A stretch of DNA of 42,576 bases, from assembly GCA_964455395.1 (NCBI GenBank), contig CAYVWB010000035.1:1-42576 (forward strand), written 5' to 3'. Positions 33,212 to 42,576 of the stretch are shown here, piece after piece. The number at the start of each line of letters is the position of its first letter. Position 1 is the stretch's first letter. The translations under genes were made by a program, and so were the position numbers. The stretch is from CAYVWB01 sp964455395. GTDB taxonomy: Bacteria > Desulfobacterota > Desulfovibrionia > Desulfovibrionales > Desulfovibrionaceae. A model generated the notes under the pieces. The model saw only the letters and a list, made by a program, of their open reading frames with translations, was not told the origin of the DNA and made no database searches.

Positions 33212-34068
33212 TGCTTGATCGCTCCGAAGGTCATGCCTCGCGCAAGGTGCCCCTGGATGAGGTAGCCCGCGTAGATGAGGGGCGCCATGGCCAGCACGGC
33301 CAGCGCAGCCTGGACGCCATACAGCGTGCCCGCCGTGGCGGTGACGTACTTGGCGAGCTGCACCGGGATGGTGGAGATGTTGGAATAGGAAAGCACCAGC
33401 GCGAACATGAACTCCGACCAGTTGAGGATGAAGATGAACATGGTGGTGGCGAAAAGGCCCCCCTTGATGAGCGGGATGGTGACCAGGAAGTGCGCAGCCA
33501 GTCGGGACCGACCGTCGATCATGGCGGCTTCCTCGATCTCCCGCGGCAAATCGTCCACGAAACTCTTGAGCATCCAGGTGGAGAAGGGCAGCGTCACCGC
33601 CACGTAGATGCCGATGAGACCCGTATAGCTGTCGATAAGGCCGATGTTGGAAAAGATGATGACGAAGGGCACGGCGATGGCGGCTGGCGGGAACATCCGT
33701 CCGGACAGGATGATGAGCGGCGTGGCTCGGCTCTTGCCACAGTAGCGCGAAAGCCCGATGGCCGAGAAAAGACCGATGGTGACGGACAACGCCGTGGCGA
33801 TGACGGACGCGATGAGCGAACCGATGACGGCTTTGGTCGCGGCCTGGCTCACTCCGCCCACGCCGTATTCGCGCAGGGCTTCAGGATCGAACAGCGTCTT
33901 GAAGTTGATGAGCGTGGGCTCAGACGGCACCCAGATGGCCGGAGAGGCGTTCCAGTCCGTGGGCGGCTTGATGGCTGTCATGCAAATCCAGAAGACTGGA
34001 AAGAGCACCACCACCAGCGCCACGAACATCACCACGGCCTGGATGGGGGAGAGTTTCTTGGCTTGCAT
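33208..34068 (-). CDS. Carbohydrate-type ABC transporter permease (MalG/UgpE-like)
   Basis: 286 residues with six predicted membrane helices. The EAA loop that docks on the ATPase is EEAAMIDGRSRLAAHFLVTIPL-like, near residue 190. The N-terminal helix starts right after MQAKKLSPIQ, and the start overlaps the upstream permease stop by one base (TGATG). CUT1 permeases carry sugars, glycerol phosphate and related polyols, but similar proteins import other small molecules. Confidence 0.9.
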   Translation of the reverse strand: MQAKKLSPIQAVVMFVALVVVLFPVFWICMTAIKPPTDWNASPAIWVPSEPTLINFKTLFDPEALREYGVGGVSQAATKAVIGSLIASVIATALSVTIGLFSAIGLSRYCGKSRATPLIILSGRMFPPAAIAVPFVIIFSNIGLIDSYTGLIGIYVAVTLPFSTWMLKSFVDDLPREIEEAAMIDGRSRLAAHFLVTIPLIKGGLFATTMFIFILNWSEFMFALVLSYSNISTIPVQLAKYVTATAGTLYGVQAALAVLAMAPLIYAGYLIQGHLARGMTFGAIKQ

Positions 34069-35132
34069 CAGTGTTTGCCCTCCAGCAGTTCGTCGCGCAC
34101 GGGCGCCAGCAGCAGGTGCACCAGCAGCAGCGATCCGATCAGCACCAGGAACGCCGCGGCGGCGCCGTACGCCAACTGGAAGTCGCTGAACGCGAGCTTG
34201 TAGATGTAGAGGCTGATGGTCTCCGTGGAGGAGCCGGGGCCGCCCCGTGTGAGCATGAAGACTTCGTCGAAAAGCTTGATAATCTCCATGGTGCGGATCA
34301 CGAAAGCCACGATGATCACCGGCTTGAGCATGGGCATCACCACCCGCCAGAACACCTGTCGGGGGTTCGCGCCCAGAATGACCGCCGCGCGCACCGGGTT
34401 CTCCGGCACGGAGTTCAGTCCCGAAAGCAGAATCAGGAAGAAGAGCGGCGTCCAGTGCCAGACCTCCGTGATGATGACCGCCAGCACGGCCAGGGTGGAG
34501 CTCTTGAACCACTCCAGCATGGCTTCCGCGCCGAAGAGGAACTCCAGCATCTGGTTGATGGGGCCGTTGGACTGGAACAGCATCCAGAAGGTGTAGCCCA
34601 CCACCACGGGCAGGATCATCATCGGTGTGAGAAACGCCGAAAAAAGCACGGATTTGCCCCGGAACCGCCGCATGAAGAGCACCGCCAGCCCCAGCCCGAA
34701 GGCGAACTCCAGCGCCAGACAGACCATGGAGATGAGCAGCGTGCGGATGACGGCGTAGAGAAACCGCGTGTCATAGATCAGCAGCTCTTCGTAATTCAGC
34801 AGCCCCACGAAGCGCGCATCGAAGAGCGAGCCCCGGGTGGGCGACCAGTCCGTGAAACTCATGTAGAACGCGACCAGCAGCGGCACCACCAGAACGAGCA
34901 CCGAGACGATCTGCCCCGGCAGCGTGAGCGCGCGGCCGATGGCTTTGGGGCTGAGTCCCCGACGCGTGGGCGCGTCCGGCGACGTGGCGGACAGACCGCC
35001 GGGAGGGACCTGGGGGGCGGGCTCTGTGGTGGTTGCGAACACTGTCTTCACCTCGTGCAAGTTCGAAAAATACGCCGACGGACGGCGGGTGGGACTCGAC
35101 GGTGGGGCCTCGAAGGCCTCGGGCCCGGTCAT
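34068..35132 (-). CDS. Carbohydrate-type ABC transporter permease (MalF/UgpA-like)
   Basis: 354 residues. A 65-residue polar N-terminal extension rich in Pro, Ser and Thr precedes six predicted membrane helices; the true start may be shorter (for example GTG near 35054). EAA loop: RAAVILGANPRQVFWRVV. The typical KLFDEVFMLTRGGPG segment of MalF-like permeases is present. A 165-bp gap with a stable hairpin separates it from the binding-protein gene. Confidence 0.88.
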   Translation of the reverse strand: MTGPEAFEAPPSSPTRRPSAYFSNLHEVKTVFATTTEPAPQVPPGGLSATSPDAPTRRGLSPKAIGRALTLPGQIVSVLVLVVPLLVAFYMSFTDWSPTRGSLFDARFVGLLNYEELLIYDTRFLYAVIRTLLISMVCLALEFAFGLGLAVLFMRRFRGKSVLFSAFLTPMMILPVVVGYTFWMLFQSNGPINQMLEFLFGAEAMLEWFKSSTLAVLAVIITEVWHWTPLFFLILLSGLNSVPENPVRAAVILGANPRQVFWRVVMPMLKPVIIVAFVIRTMEIIKLFDEVFMLTRGGPGSSTETISLYIYKLAFSDFQLAYGAAAAFLVLIGSLLLVHLLLAPVRDELLEGKH

Positions 35133-35223
35133 CGACGCCCCCTTGGGCCCTGCCCCGGTGGGCCGGACGCCTGGGGGGATGCGCCCGGCCCGGGGCCCGC
35201 GGGCTCACGGAGGGAGGAGCCCT

Positions 35224-35262
35224 CCGACAAGGCCGTTCCATGCGCGCGGAGGGCCTTGTCGG
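35224..35262. promoter_or_regulatory. Intercistronic hairpin between binding protein and permease genes
   Basis: Perfect 11-bp stem: CCGACAAGGCC (35224-35234) with GGCCTTGTCGG (35252-35262). There is no T-run on either side. Such structures often protect the upstream binding-protein mRNA and lower expression of the permease genes, as in the malE-malF gap. Confidence 0.5.
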
Positions 35263-35297
35263 GCTGCGGAAACGCGGACAAGGCCGCGCTGCGGCGG

Positions 35298-36866
35298 TCA
35301 GCTCCAGGCGTCCGCGCCGCTGGCGACCTTGATGGGTTCGGCGAGGTTTTTCGCCAGCGCCAGCCAGGACTCCTTGACCTTGTCCCGGCCGATGCGGCGG
35401 GTAATGCGGTCGAAGTCTCGGGCGGCGTCGTCAAGGGCTTCCTTGGGTCCTTTCGCGCCGGTCATGCAGGCGTGCACTTGCTTGTCCAGGGCGTCCTGGT
35501 ACTCGAAGCCGCCGGGCAGGCAGAAGTCCGGCACGGTGTTCACCATGTTGTCGTAGAGGGTCTGCAGGTACTCGGGGGAGTACGTGTCGATGAGCCGCTG
35601 CGTGGGCTCCAGCATGTGGTTGATGCGGTAGGGGTCCGAGTAGCCGCCCAGGTAGGGGATGGCGTCCGCGGAGATGGTGGGGGACGTCATCCACTGCGCG
35701 TAGGCGTAGGCCAGCTCCGGGTTGGCGGAGTACTTCGAGACGGCGTAGCCGTAGCCCCAGCAGAAGAGGCCGGCGTAAAGCAGTTCGCCGTTGGGCAAAG
35801 TGTCCGCAGGCATCACCGTGGCGGCGATCTTGCCGGTGGTGGCCGGGCCCGTGGAAGGCGCCTTGGAGTACTTGAAGCCGGAAGGCCAGACGATGTTCAT
35901 GAAGCCCTCGCCCCGGCCGAAGGCGTTGTAGTTGGAGGACCAGGTGAAGCTGAAGGCGTCCGGGTGCAGATATTCGTTCATGGCCAGCATGTCTTCCAGA
36001 GCGGCCACGCCTTCGTCGGAGTTGAAGGTGGGGTTCACGTCCTGATCGAAGTACAGCTTGCCTTTGGAGATGAGGCGCTGCATGAACATCCACTTCACGT
36101 AGTAGGGGGAGCGGTACTCCAGGCTGCCGTAGAAGCCGTTGTCCGGGTCGTGCATGAACTGCGCGAGGTTGTAGTACTCGGTCCAGGTGTTCGGCGTGGC
36201 CAGGGGGTAGCCGTACTTGTCGGCGAAGGCTTTTTGCTTGTCGCCGTCTTGCAGGTGGTCGTCGCGGCACAGCAAGGTGATCTGGTCGCCGTCGTTCAGC
36301 AGGCCGGCCACGCGGCCGTTGTAGAGCTGCGCGTGGTGGCTTGCGGGGAAGACCACGCCCCACTCCTCATGGAAGATATCCGGCTGGTGCGCTTCGGTCC
36401 AGTCCGTGAGGTCGTAGATGACGCCGGAGTCGATCCAGTCCGGATAGGACATGGCGGTGGGCATCATCACGTCGTAGCGGCCGGTCTTGGCCACGGCTTC
36501 CTGCATGCCTTTGGTGTGCACCACTTCGTCGGGCTCTTCGATGAACTCCAGGGTGATGCCCAGCTCGTTCTTCCACTTGTCCACATAAGGCGTCATGTTG
36601 CCGATGGAGCCGGTGGGGATGAGCAGGGTGAGGGTCTTCTTCTCCGCTTTGGCGGCAGCGGCCTTGGCCAGTTCCCAGGCGCGCTCCTCGGAGCCCTGGA
36701 TGGCGGCCCACGCCTTCACGGCGCCCAGGGGCGAGAGGGAGACCGCGTTGGCCACCACCGCCGTCACGCCCAGGGCGGTAAGTTTCTTCAGGAAACTGCG
36801 GCGGTCCATGCCGCCGTCGTCGTACCGCTTGAGGGTGGAGTGGAGCTTGTTTTCGTCCAGCTTCAT
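35298..36866 (-). CDS. Extracellular solute-binding protein (family 1 type) with twin-arginine signal
   Basis: 522 residues, larger than most CUT1 binding proteins. The N-terminus holds a twin-arginine motif (DRRSFLKKL) and a hydrophobic stretch (TALGVTAVVANAV) ending near AWA, so it is probably folded before export. AGAGGTT supports the start. The mature part has typical features such as NTWTEYYNLAQFM and GKIAATVMPADTLPNG. Ligand unknown; the aromatic-rich mature sequence would allow stacking interactions with cyclic or amine ligands (weak inference). Confidence 0.87.
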   Translation of the reverse strand: MKLDENKLHSTLKRYDDGGMDRRSFLKKLTALGVTAVVANAVSLSPLGAVKAWAAIQGSEERAWELAKAAAAKAEKKTLTLLIPTGSIGNMTPYVDKWKNELGITLEFIEEPDEVVHTKGMQEAVAKTGRYDVMMPTAMSYPDWIDSGVIYDLTDWTEAHQPDIFHEEWGVVFPASHHAQLYNGRVAGLLNDGDQITLLCRDDHLQDGDKQKAFADKYGYPLATPNTWTEYYNLAQFMHDPDNGFYGSLEYRSPYYVKWMFMQRLISKGKLYFDQDVNPTFNSDEGVAALEDMLAMNEYLHPDAFSFTWSSNYNAFGRGEGFMNIVWPSGFKYSKAPSTGPATTGKIAATVMPADTLPNGELLYAGLFCWGYGYAVSKYSANPELAYAYAQWMTSPTISADAIPYLGGYSDPYRINHMLEPTQRLIDTYSPEYLQTLYDNMVNTVPDFCLPGGFEYQDALDKQVHACMTGAKGPKEALDDAARDFDRITRRIGRDKVKESWLALAKNLAEPIKVASGADAWS

Positions 36867-36951
36867 GGTGAACCTCTGTCGTTATACGTTGGAGTGTTGA
36901 AAGCGTTCGTCGGTCGTCCACGAACAGCAGGCGCCGCAGCCGCCGCAGCTG

Positions 36952-38076
36952 TCACAGGACATAGCGCTGGTATTCGTTCTCGCAGGGGTTGCCGGCGCAC
37001 GCGTCCAGCCACCCGGCAGCCGGGTCCATCACCACGCTGAAGCACGTGTGGAAGGCGGTCTGTTCCGGCTCCCCGGGGAAGCCATGCGCGCAGATGCTGC
37101 GGGGGTGGTTGGTGTGATTGCGGGCAAGCTCCTGCAGCAAAGCGGGGGTCAGCCCGCCGGCGTGGTCGTCCAGAAAAGCCTGCGCCACCTGATGTCGCAC
37201 CATGGTGCCGCCGTGGCTCAGCCAGTGAGGCGTCTCGTAGGCGCGCATGGCCGGGTCCAGGTAGTGGTTGGTGTGCGCGATGGCGTCGCCGACTCGCAGC
37301 AGCGCGTAGTCCGTGGCGGAGGTTTCCGCGCAGAAAGCCACGCCCTCTCCGGTGAGCTGATAGTTGATTCCCGCCGCCCGAGGCGAGTAGATGACAGCCC
37401 CCAAGGCGTCCCCGATGCGCTCCGCCGCCAAGGCCTTGCGCATGATGCACGGGTAGACCACCCCGGGCCGCGCATCCGTGGCGGCCACCTTGTTGATGAC
37501 GGCGCCTATGCCTGCGGCGTTCAACCCGCACAAGCCCAGCACGCCGGCGAAGGTCAGCGTCAAGGCGGCGGGGCCGGATTCCGGCTGCACCCGAAGGATG
37601 CAGAGAAACCGCTCGTAGAACTTCTCCATGTCATAGTTCTGACCGATGTAGGCGCGGCCGTCGGCGCTGGCGCGGGGGGTCACGTTGAAGGTGGTGCACC
37701 CCCACAGGGAGCCTGCGCGGCCCGGGGGGGTCGGCAGGGCCTTGCCCCCCAGTCCCGGCGCGCGCAGGTCCTCCAGTTCCAGAAACGCATTGAGATAGAG
37801 GATGTCTTCATAAGGCAGGCCTGCGCCTGCAGCCACCCCGCGCATTTCCGTGGTCGACTCCGGCGCGAATTCCTCCAGAAATCCGTGGAAGCGCATGCAG
37901 AACGCCAGCAGCTGTTCCCGCGGAGCGCGGAGATGGCTGTTGTTGACCTGGTGGACGGAGGTGACGGCTTCGGCGAATTCCCGAATGGCGTCGCGCATGG
38001 CCTCGCCGTAGGCTTGGCCGCGGGCAAGCGGCGGCCCCGTGAGGTCGATGACGGGTATGGCGTTGGAAGAGGGCAT
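36952..38076 (-). CDS. C45 family Ntn-hydrolase/acyltransferase (peptidase C45-like)
   Basis: 374 residues. Members, such as acyl-CoA:6-aminopenicillanate acyltransferase, cut themselves and use the freed N-terminal Cys as nucleophile. The expected cleavage site is GSLWG/CTTFNV, giving Cys127. Family features RAYIGQNYDME and DYALLRVGDAIAHTNHYLDP are visible. It would hydrolyse or transfer an amide-linked acyl group. AAGGAGCG before the ATG supports the start. No signal peptide. In this operon it may open an amide in the imported compound. Confidence 0.83.
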   Translation of the reverse strand: MPSSNAIPVIDLTGPPLARGQAYGEAMRDAIREFAEAVTSVHQVNNSHLRAPREQLLAFCMRFHGFLEEFAPESTTEMRGVAAGAGLPYEDILYLNAFLELEDLRAPGLGGKALPTPPGRAGSLWGCTTFNVTPRASADGRAYIGQNYDMEKFYERFLCILRVQPESGPAALTLTFAGVLGLCGLNAAGIGAVINKVAATDARPGVVYPCIMRKALAAERIGDALGAVIYSPRAAGINYQLTGEGVAFCAETSATDYALLRVGDAIAHTNHYLDPAMRAYETPHWLSHGGTMVRHQVAQAFLDDHAGGLTPALLQELARNHTNHPRSICAHGFPGEPEQTAFHTCFSVVMDPAAGWLDACAGNPCENEYQRYVL

Positions 38077-38113
38077 TGGTGCGCTCCTTGGCGTCGCGTG
38101 GCGCCGGTGAGAA

Positions 38114-39496
38114 TCAGAGGAACTCCATGTAATAGTCCCACTCCCAGGGGTCCACGCGCTGATTGAACGCGATAGTCCCGTAGTCCTTGAACTGGGCTTT
38201 GGCGGTCTCCACTTCGAACTTCTTCACGGCCAGTACGAGCTTGACGAACTCGGGAGCGAGGATGGCGTGGAGGTCGACGTCCGTCTCGAACGCCTCGATG
38301 GCTTGCTCCAGACTGAGGGGCAGCGCCGGCACGTCGTCGCGCTCGTAGGCGATGTCCAGCACGGGGTCCGGCAGCGCAGGTTTGGAACGTACGCCGTCCA
38401 GGCCAGCGGCCAGGGTGGAGAGCGCCAGCAGATAGGGGTTGGCGCCGCCGCAGGCGAGGCGGTTTTCGAAGTGGGTGGACTCGCCGCGCGTCCCCTTCAG
38501 GCGGATGCCCACGGTGCGGTTCTCCATGCCCCAGGTGGCGCTGTGCGGCGCGAAGGAGTTGATGCGGTAGCGCTTGTAGCAATTGATGGTCGGCGCGGTG
38601 AAGATGGAGTTGGCTGCAGCGTGCTTCAGCACACCCGCCAGGAAATCCCGCGCCAGCGGGGTGAGACCGTACTCGCCGGCGGGGTCGTTGAAGGCGTTCT
38701 TGCCGGTCTCGCGGTCGATGAGGCTCACGTGGAAATGCGCGCCGGAAGCGCTGGAGTCGATGAAAGGCTTGGTCATCCAGGTGGCGAGATAGCCATGCTG
38801 GGCCGCGATTTCCTTGGCCCCTTGCTTGAACAGGAACGCCGTGTCCGCTGCGGCGAGACCGTCCTTGTAGTAGAGGTTGATCTCCTGCTGCCCGGGACCG
38901 TGCTCGGAGTTCTGGGTGAGGATGCGCACCCCGGCCTGTTTCATCTTGCGCATGAGGTCGTAGATGAAGTCGAGATCGAAATTGTTCTTCAAGGTCACGA
39001 AGATGGGCTGACCCGTGTAGACAGGTTTGCGCGTCTCCTGATCCAGCACGTAGAACTCGAACTCGTAGCCCAGACGGCAGATGTAGCCCATCTCGTAGAA
39101 CGTATCGATGATCTCCTTGAGCATGAGCCGCGGGGAAGCCATGGCCGGCGTGCCGTCGTACCAGTAGGGGTCGATGGTGACGTTGGCGGTGTTGGGAACC
39201 CACGGCAGCACCGTGAAGGTGGCCATGTCCGGCCGGGTGCAATGGTCCTCGAAAGAGACTTCCTCGGCGTAGCCGGTGCCGGTGGGGACCATGGATTGAA
39301 TGTCCAGCCCCAGCAGCCCGCCGTAGAAGTTCAGCCCGCACTGGACGTACTCCAGAAAGGAGTCCGCCGGCACGGTCTTGCTGCGGGAGACGCCGTAAAG
39401 GTCGGCCTGCTCGAAGCGGATGAACTCGATGTTGTGGCTCTCGATGAGTTGCTTGACGCCTTCCAGGGAGCAGACGGCAGTGGATGTCTCGTGCAT
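38114..39496 (-). CDS. Glutamine synthetase family ligase (GMAS/IpuC-like, probable gamma-glutamyl-amide ligase)
   Basis: 460 residues. The GS fold is shown by RLGYEFEFYVLD (metal site), SEHGPGQQEINL, SGAHFHVSL (ATP/metal), and the C-terminal RTVGIRLKGTRGESTHFENR with PYLLAL. Sequence and length are closest to GS-like enzymes that join glutamate to an amine (gamma-glutamylmethylamide, gamma-glutamyl isopropylamide or polyamine ligases), shown by the C-terminal WEWDYYMEFL. First gene of the nine-gene operon, about 80 bp behind a candidate sigma-54 promoter. Amine specificity is not readable. The ordinary GlnA is not in this window. Confidence 0.8.
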   Translation of the reverse strand: MHETSTAVCSLEGVKQLIESHNIEFIRFEQADLYGVSRSKTVPADSFLEYVQCGLNFYGGLLGLDIQSMVPTGTGYAEEVSFEDHCTRPDMATFTVLPWVPNTANVTIDPYWYDGTPAMASPRLMLKEIIDTFYEMGYICRLGYEFEFYVLDQETRKPVYTGQPIFVTLKNNFDLDFIYDLMRKMKQAGVRILTQNSEHGPGQQEINLYYKDGLAAADTAFLFKQGAKEIAAQHGYLATWMTKPFIDSSASGAHFHVSLIDRETGKNAFNDPAGEYGLTPLARDFLAGVLKHAAANSIFTAPTINCYKRYRINSFAPHSATWGMENRTVGIRLKGTRGESTHFENRLACGGANPYLLALSTLAAGLDGVRSKPALPDPVLDIAYERDDVPALPLSLEQAIEAFETDVDLHAILAPEFVKLVLAVKKFEVETAKAQFKDYGTIAFNQRVDPWEWDYYMEFL

Positions 39497-39575
39497 GGGA
39501 ATCGCCTTTTTTGTGAGAATGGCGCGGAAAATCCTCGCGGTTTCCGCTCCGGTTTGCTAAATTGGTTAATTTCGC

Positions 39576-39592
39576 TATCAAGGACCATGCCA
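39576..39592 (-). promoter_or_regulatory. Candidate sigma-54 (-24/-12) promoter of the transporter/Mo-enzyme operon
   Basis: On the - strand TGGCATG, four bases, TTGATA. The consensus is TGGCACG-N4-TTGCA/T. The GG pair and the ten-base spacing are correct; the -12 has GA where GC is usual. About 80 bases before the ligase start. Confidence 0.5.
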
Positions 39593-39688
39593 GCAGCCAC
39601 AGCGACTGCGAATGTTCCGCAACCACGGCCCCTTGCAGGCGCCACGCCGCTTGCCCGGCTGCAGCTGGCGACCGGAACGCTTCGGATT

Positions 39689-39797
39689 ATTCTCGATTGT
39701 AAGAATCATTTCTGAGAATTGATAGCCGCCCGCAATCTCACCAGAAGAAAAAAGCAAGCATGTCCGGGGAGGTGCGGGGACTATTCTCGGAATTGAT
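39689..39797. promoter_or_regulatory. Repeated activator-site-like elements upstream of the operon
   Basis: Related sequences ATTCTCGATTG (39689-39699), ATTTCTGAGAATTGAT (39708-39723, containing the palindrome TTCTGAGAA) and ATTCTCGGAATTGAT (39783-39797). They lie 100-205 bp upstream of the candidate -12 element, as expected for the binding sites of a sigma-54 activator such as the adjacent response regulator. The third copy overlaps the kinase promoter. Confidence 0.45.
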
Positions 39798-39821
39798 TCC
39801 CCGGGGGCTTTTGCGTATGCT
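39793..39821 (+). promoter_or_regulatory. Sigma-70 promoter of the sensor kinase gene
   Basis: TTGATT (39793-39798), 17 bases, TATGCT (39816-39821), 74 bases before the kinase ATG. The -35 overlaps one of the repeated elements, so autoregulation is possible. Confidence 0.5.
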
Positions 39822-39895
39822 GAGCGCATCGCTTCAGACACCGCCCGCGCTCACGTGGCGCGGCGACCTCTCTCCGTGCGCCATGGACTCCTGCA

Positions 39896-41785
<1,890 letters not shown>

Positions 41786-41837
41786 CTGGCGGCTGGCCCT
41801 GCGTTTCGTCTGCGTCCTCAACCCCCCGCCCACGCAC

Positions 41838-42576
41838 ATGTCCCGCCTCCTGGTCATCGACGACGACGAATTCATCCGCAAGAGCCTCAAGCGGCTCTTC
41901 ACCGAGATGGGCCACGAAACACTCCTCGCCGCCAGTCTGGAGGAAGGCGTGGAGCGCGCTTCGCAGGGCGTGGACGTCATCTTCCTGGATCTGGACCTGC
42001 CCGACGGCGCCGGCCAGAAAGCCATCGACGCCCTCGCCGCCACCCATGGCGGCCCCGAGATCATCGTCATCACCGGCATGGGGGACGACTACGGCGCGCA
42101 GGAGACGCTCGCCAGCGGCGTATGGGATTACATCCGCAAGCCCGCGTCCCCCGCCACGGTGAAGGCCTCCCTCGCCGGCGCCCTTGGCTACCGTCGCGAA
42201 ACCGGCGCTCGCGAAAGCCCGGAGGAGCGGCTGGGCGGCTGCGGCATCCTGGGGGAATCGCCGGTCATGCACCGCGTCAAGGAGCAGATCGTCCGCGCCG
42301 CCGCCAGCGAAGCCAGCGTGCTCATTCTGGGGGAAACCGGCGCAGGCAAGGAGCTCGCCGCACAGGCCGTGCACGCCCTCAGCGTGCGGGAGAAACGGCC
42401 TTTTATTGTGGTGGACTGTTCCAACATGACCGAATCCTTGGTGGAAAGCATGCTCTATGGGCACGTGAAAGGCGCTTTCACCGGAGCCCACGCAGACCGC
42501 AAAGGCTTGGTGGCGGAAGCCGACGGCGGCGCCCTCTTTCTGGACGAGGCGCGCGAGCTGCCCATGGCCTTGCAGA
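41838..42576 (+). CDS. NtrC-family sigma-54 response regulator, 3' truncated by window edge
   Basis: 246 codons to the window end. Receiver domain at 1-120: DDDE near the N-terminus, phospho-acceptor Asp51 in FLDLDLP, Lys101 in YIRKPAS. The AAA+ domain follows, with Walker A GETGAGKE, the sigma-54 contact loop GAFTGA and a Walker B segment (FLDEARELP). The DNA-binding HTH lies beyond the window. It is the natural partner of the hybrid kinase and likely activator of the divergent operon at 39576. No clear ribosome site before the ATG. Confidence 0.88.
   Translation, partial: MSRLLVIDDDEFIRKSLKRLFTEMGHETLLAASLEEGVERASQGVDVIFLDLDLPDGAGQKAIDALAATHGGPEIIVITGMGDDYGAQETLASGVWDYIRKPASPATVKASLAGALGYRRETGARESPEERLGGCGILGESPVMHRVKEQIVRAAASEASVLILGETGAGKELAAQAVHALSVREKRPFIVVDCSNMTESLVESMLYGHVKGAFTGAHADRKGLVAEADGGALFLDEARELPMALQ

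Noticed and set aside
34071..37040. A 989-residue open frame on the + strand.
   Set aside because: It is opposite to the permease and binding-protein genes, has composition typical of reversed GC-rich coding and no recognisable domain.

Overview
The window is GC-rich, densely coded bacterial DNA from a draft assembly: there are two 10-base runs of N, at 10808-10817 and 16737-16746. The gene content points to an anaerobic, motile deltaproteobacterium, most likely a Desulfovibrio relative (Desulfobacterota). The pointers are a B12-dependent ribonucleotide reductase, a four-subunit 2-oxoacid:ferredoxin oxidoreductase, a rhodanese-ferritin fusion, a DUF362 protein, a PAS sensor with a CPYC motif, several sigma-54 activators and a sigma-28-type promoter. 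This placement is inferred from content; no marker gene such as 16S rRNA is present.

Left part (1-7400, mostly + strand): the 3' end of umuC, a DJ-1/PfpI protein, the rhodanese-ferritin fusion, a DUF362 protein, mutY, an MFS transporter, and an unrecognised protein behind a near-consensus sigma-28 promoter. From 7400 to 24200 nearly everything is on the - strand: nrdJ (with a 65-bp duplicated element at its end), pyrB-pyrC, a SAM hydrolase coupled to cobS, aroE, the ferredoxin-alpha-beta-gamma 2-oxoacid oxidoreductase operon with a CRP-type palindrome upstream, a small protein made of 14 xxGxF pentads, a CLC chloride transporter, ribF, an M48 protease and a small membrane protein. tRNA-Leu(CAG) lies on the + strand at 22092, and its 3' end plus the hairpin downstream are duplicated. 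On the + strand follow a Mut7-C protein and a NifA-type sigma-54 activator.

Right part (27190-42576): this is the most unusual region. A nine-gene - strand operon runs from 39496 down to 27190: a glutamine-synthetase-family ligase, a C45 Ntn-hydrolase, a complete CUT1-type ABC importer (binding protein, two permeases, two different ATPases), a radical SAM/SPASM protein, and a molybdopterin oxidoreductase fused to a class-I glutamine amidotransferase domain. Diverging from it are a hybrid PAS histidine kinase and a sigma-54 response regulator (cut by the window end). The intergenic region holds a -24/-12-like promoter facing the operon and repeated TTCTxxGAATTGAT-like elements. My working model, which is inference, is uptake of an amine- or amide-like compound, gamma-glutamylation by the ligase, oxidation by the Mo enzyme and release of the glutamyl group by the fused amidotransferase domain, all switched on by the two-component system. 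The two ATPases carry complementary defects, predicting one working and one degenerate ATP site. The operon's last gene ends inside a 56-bp tandem array that supplies its C-terminal residues and its stop codon.
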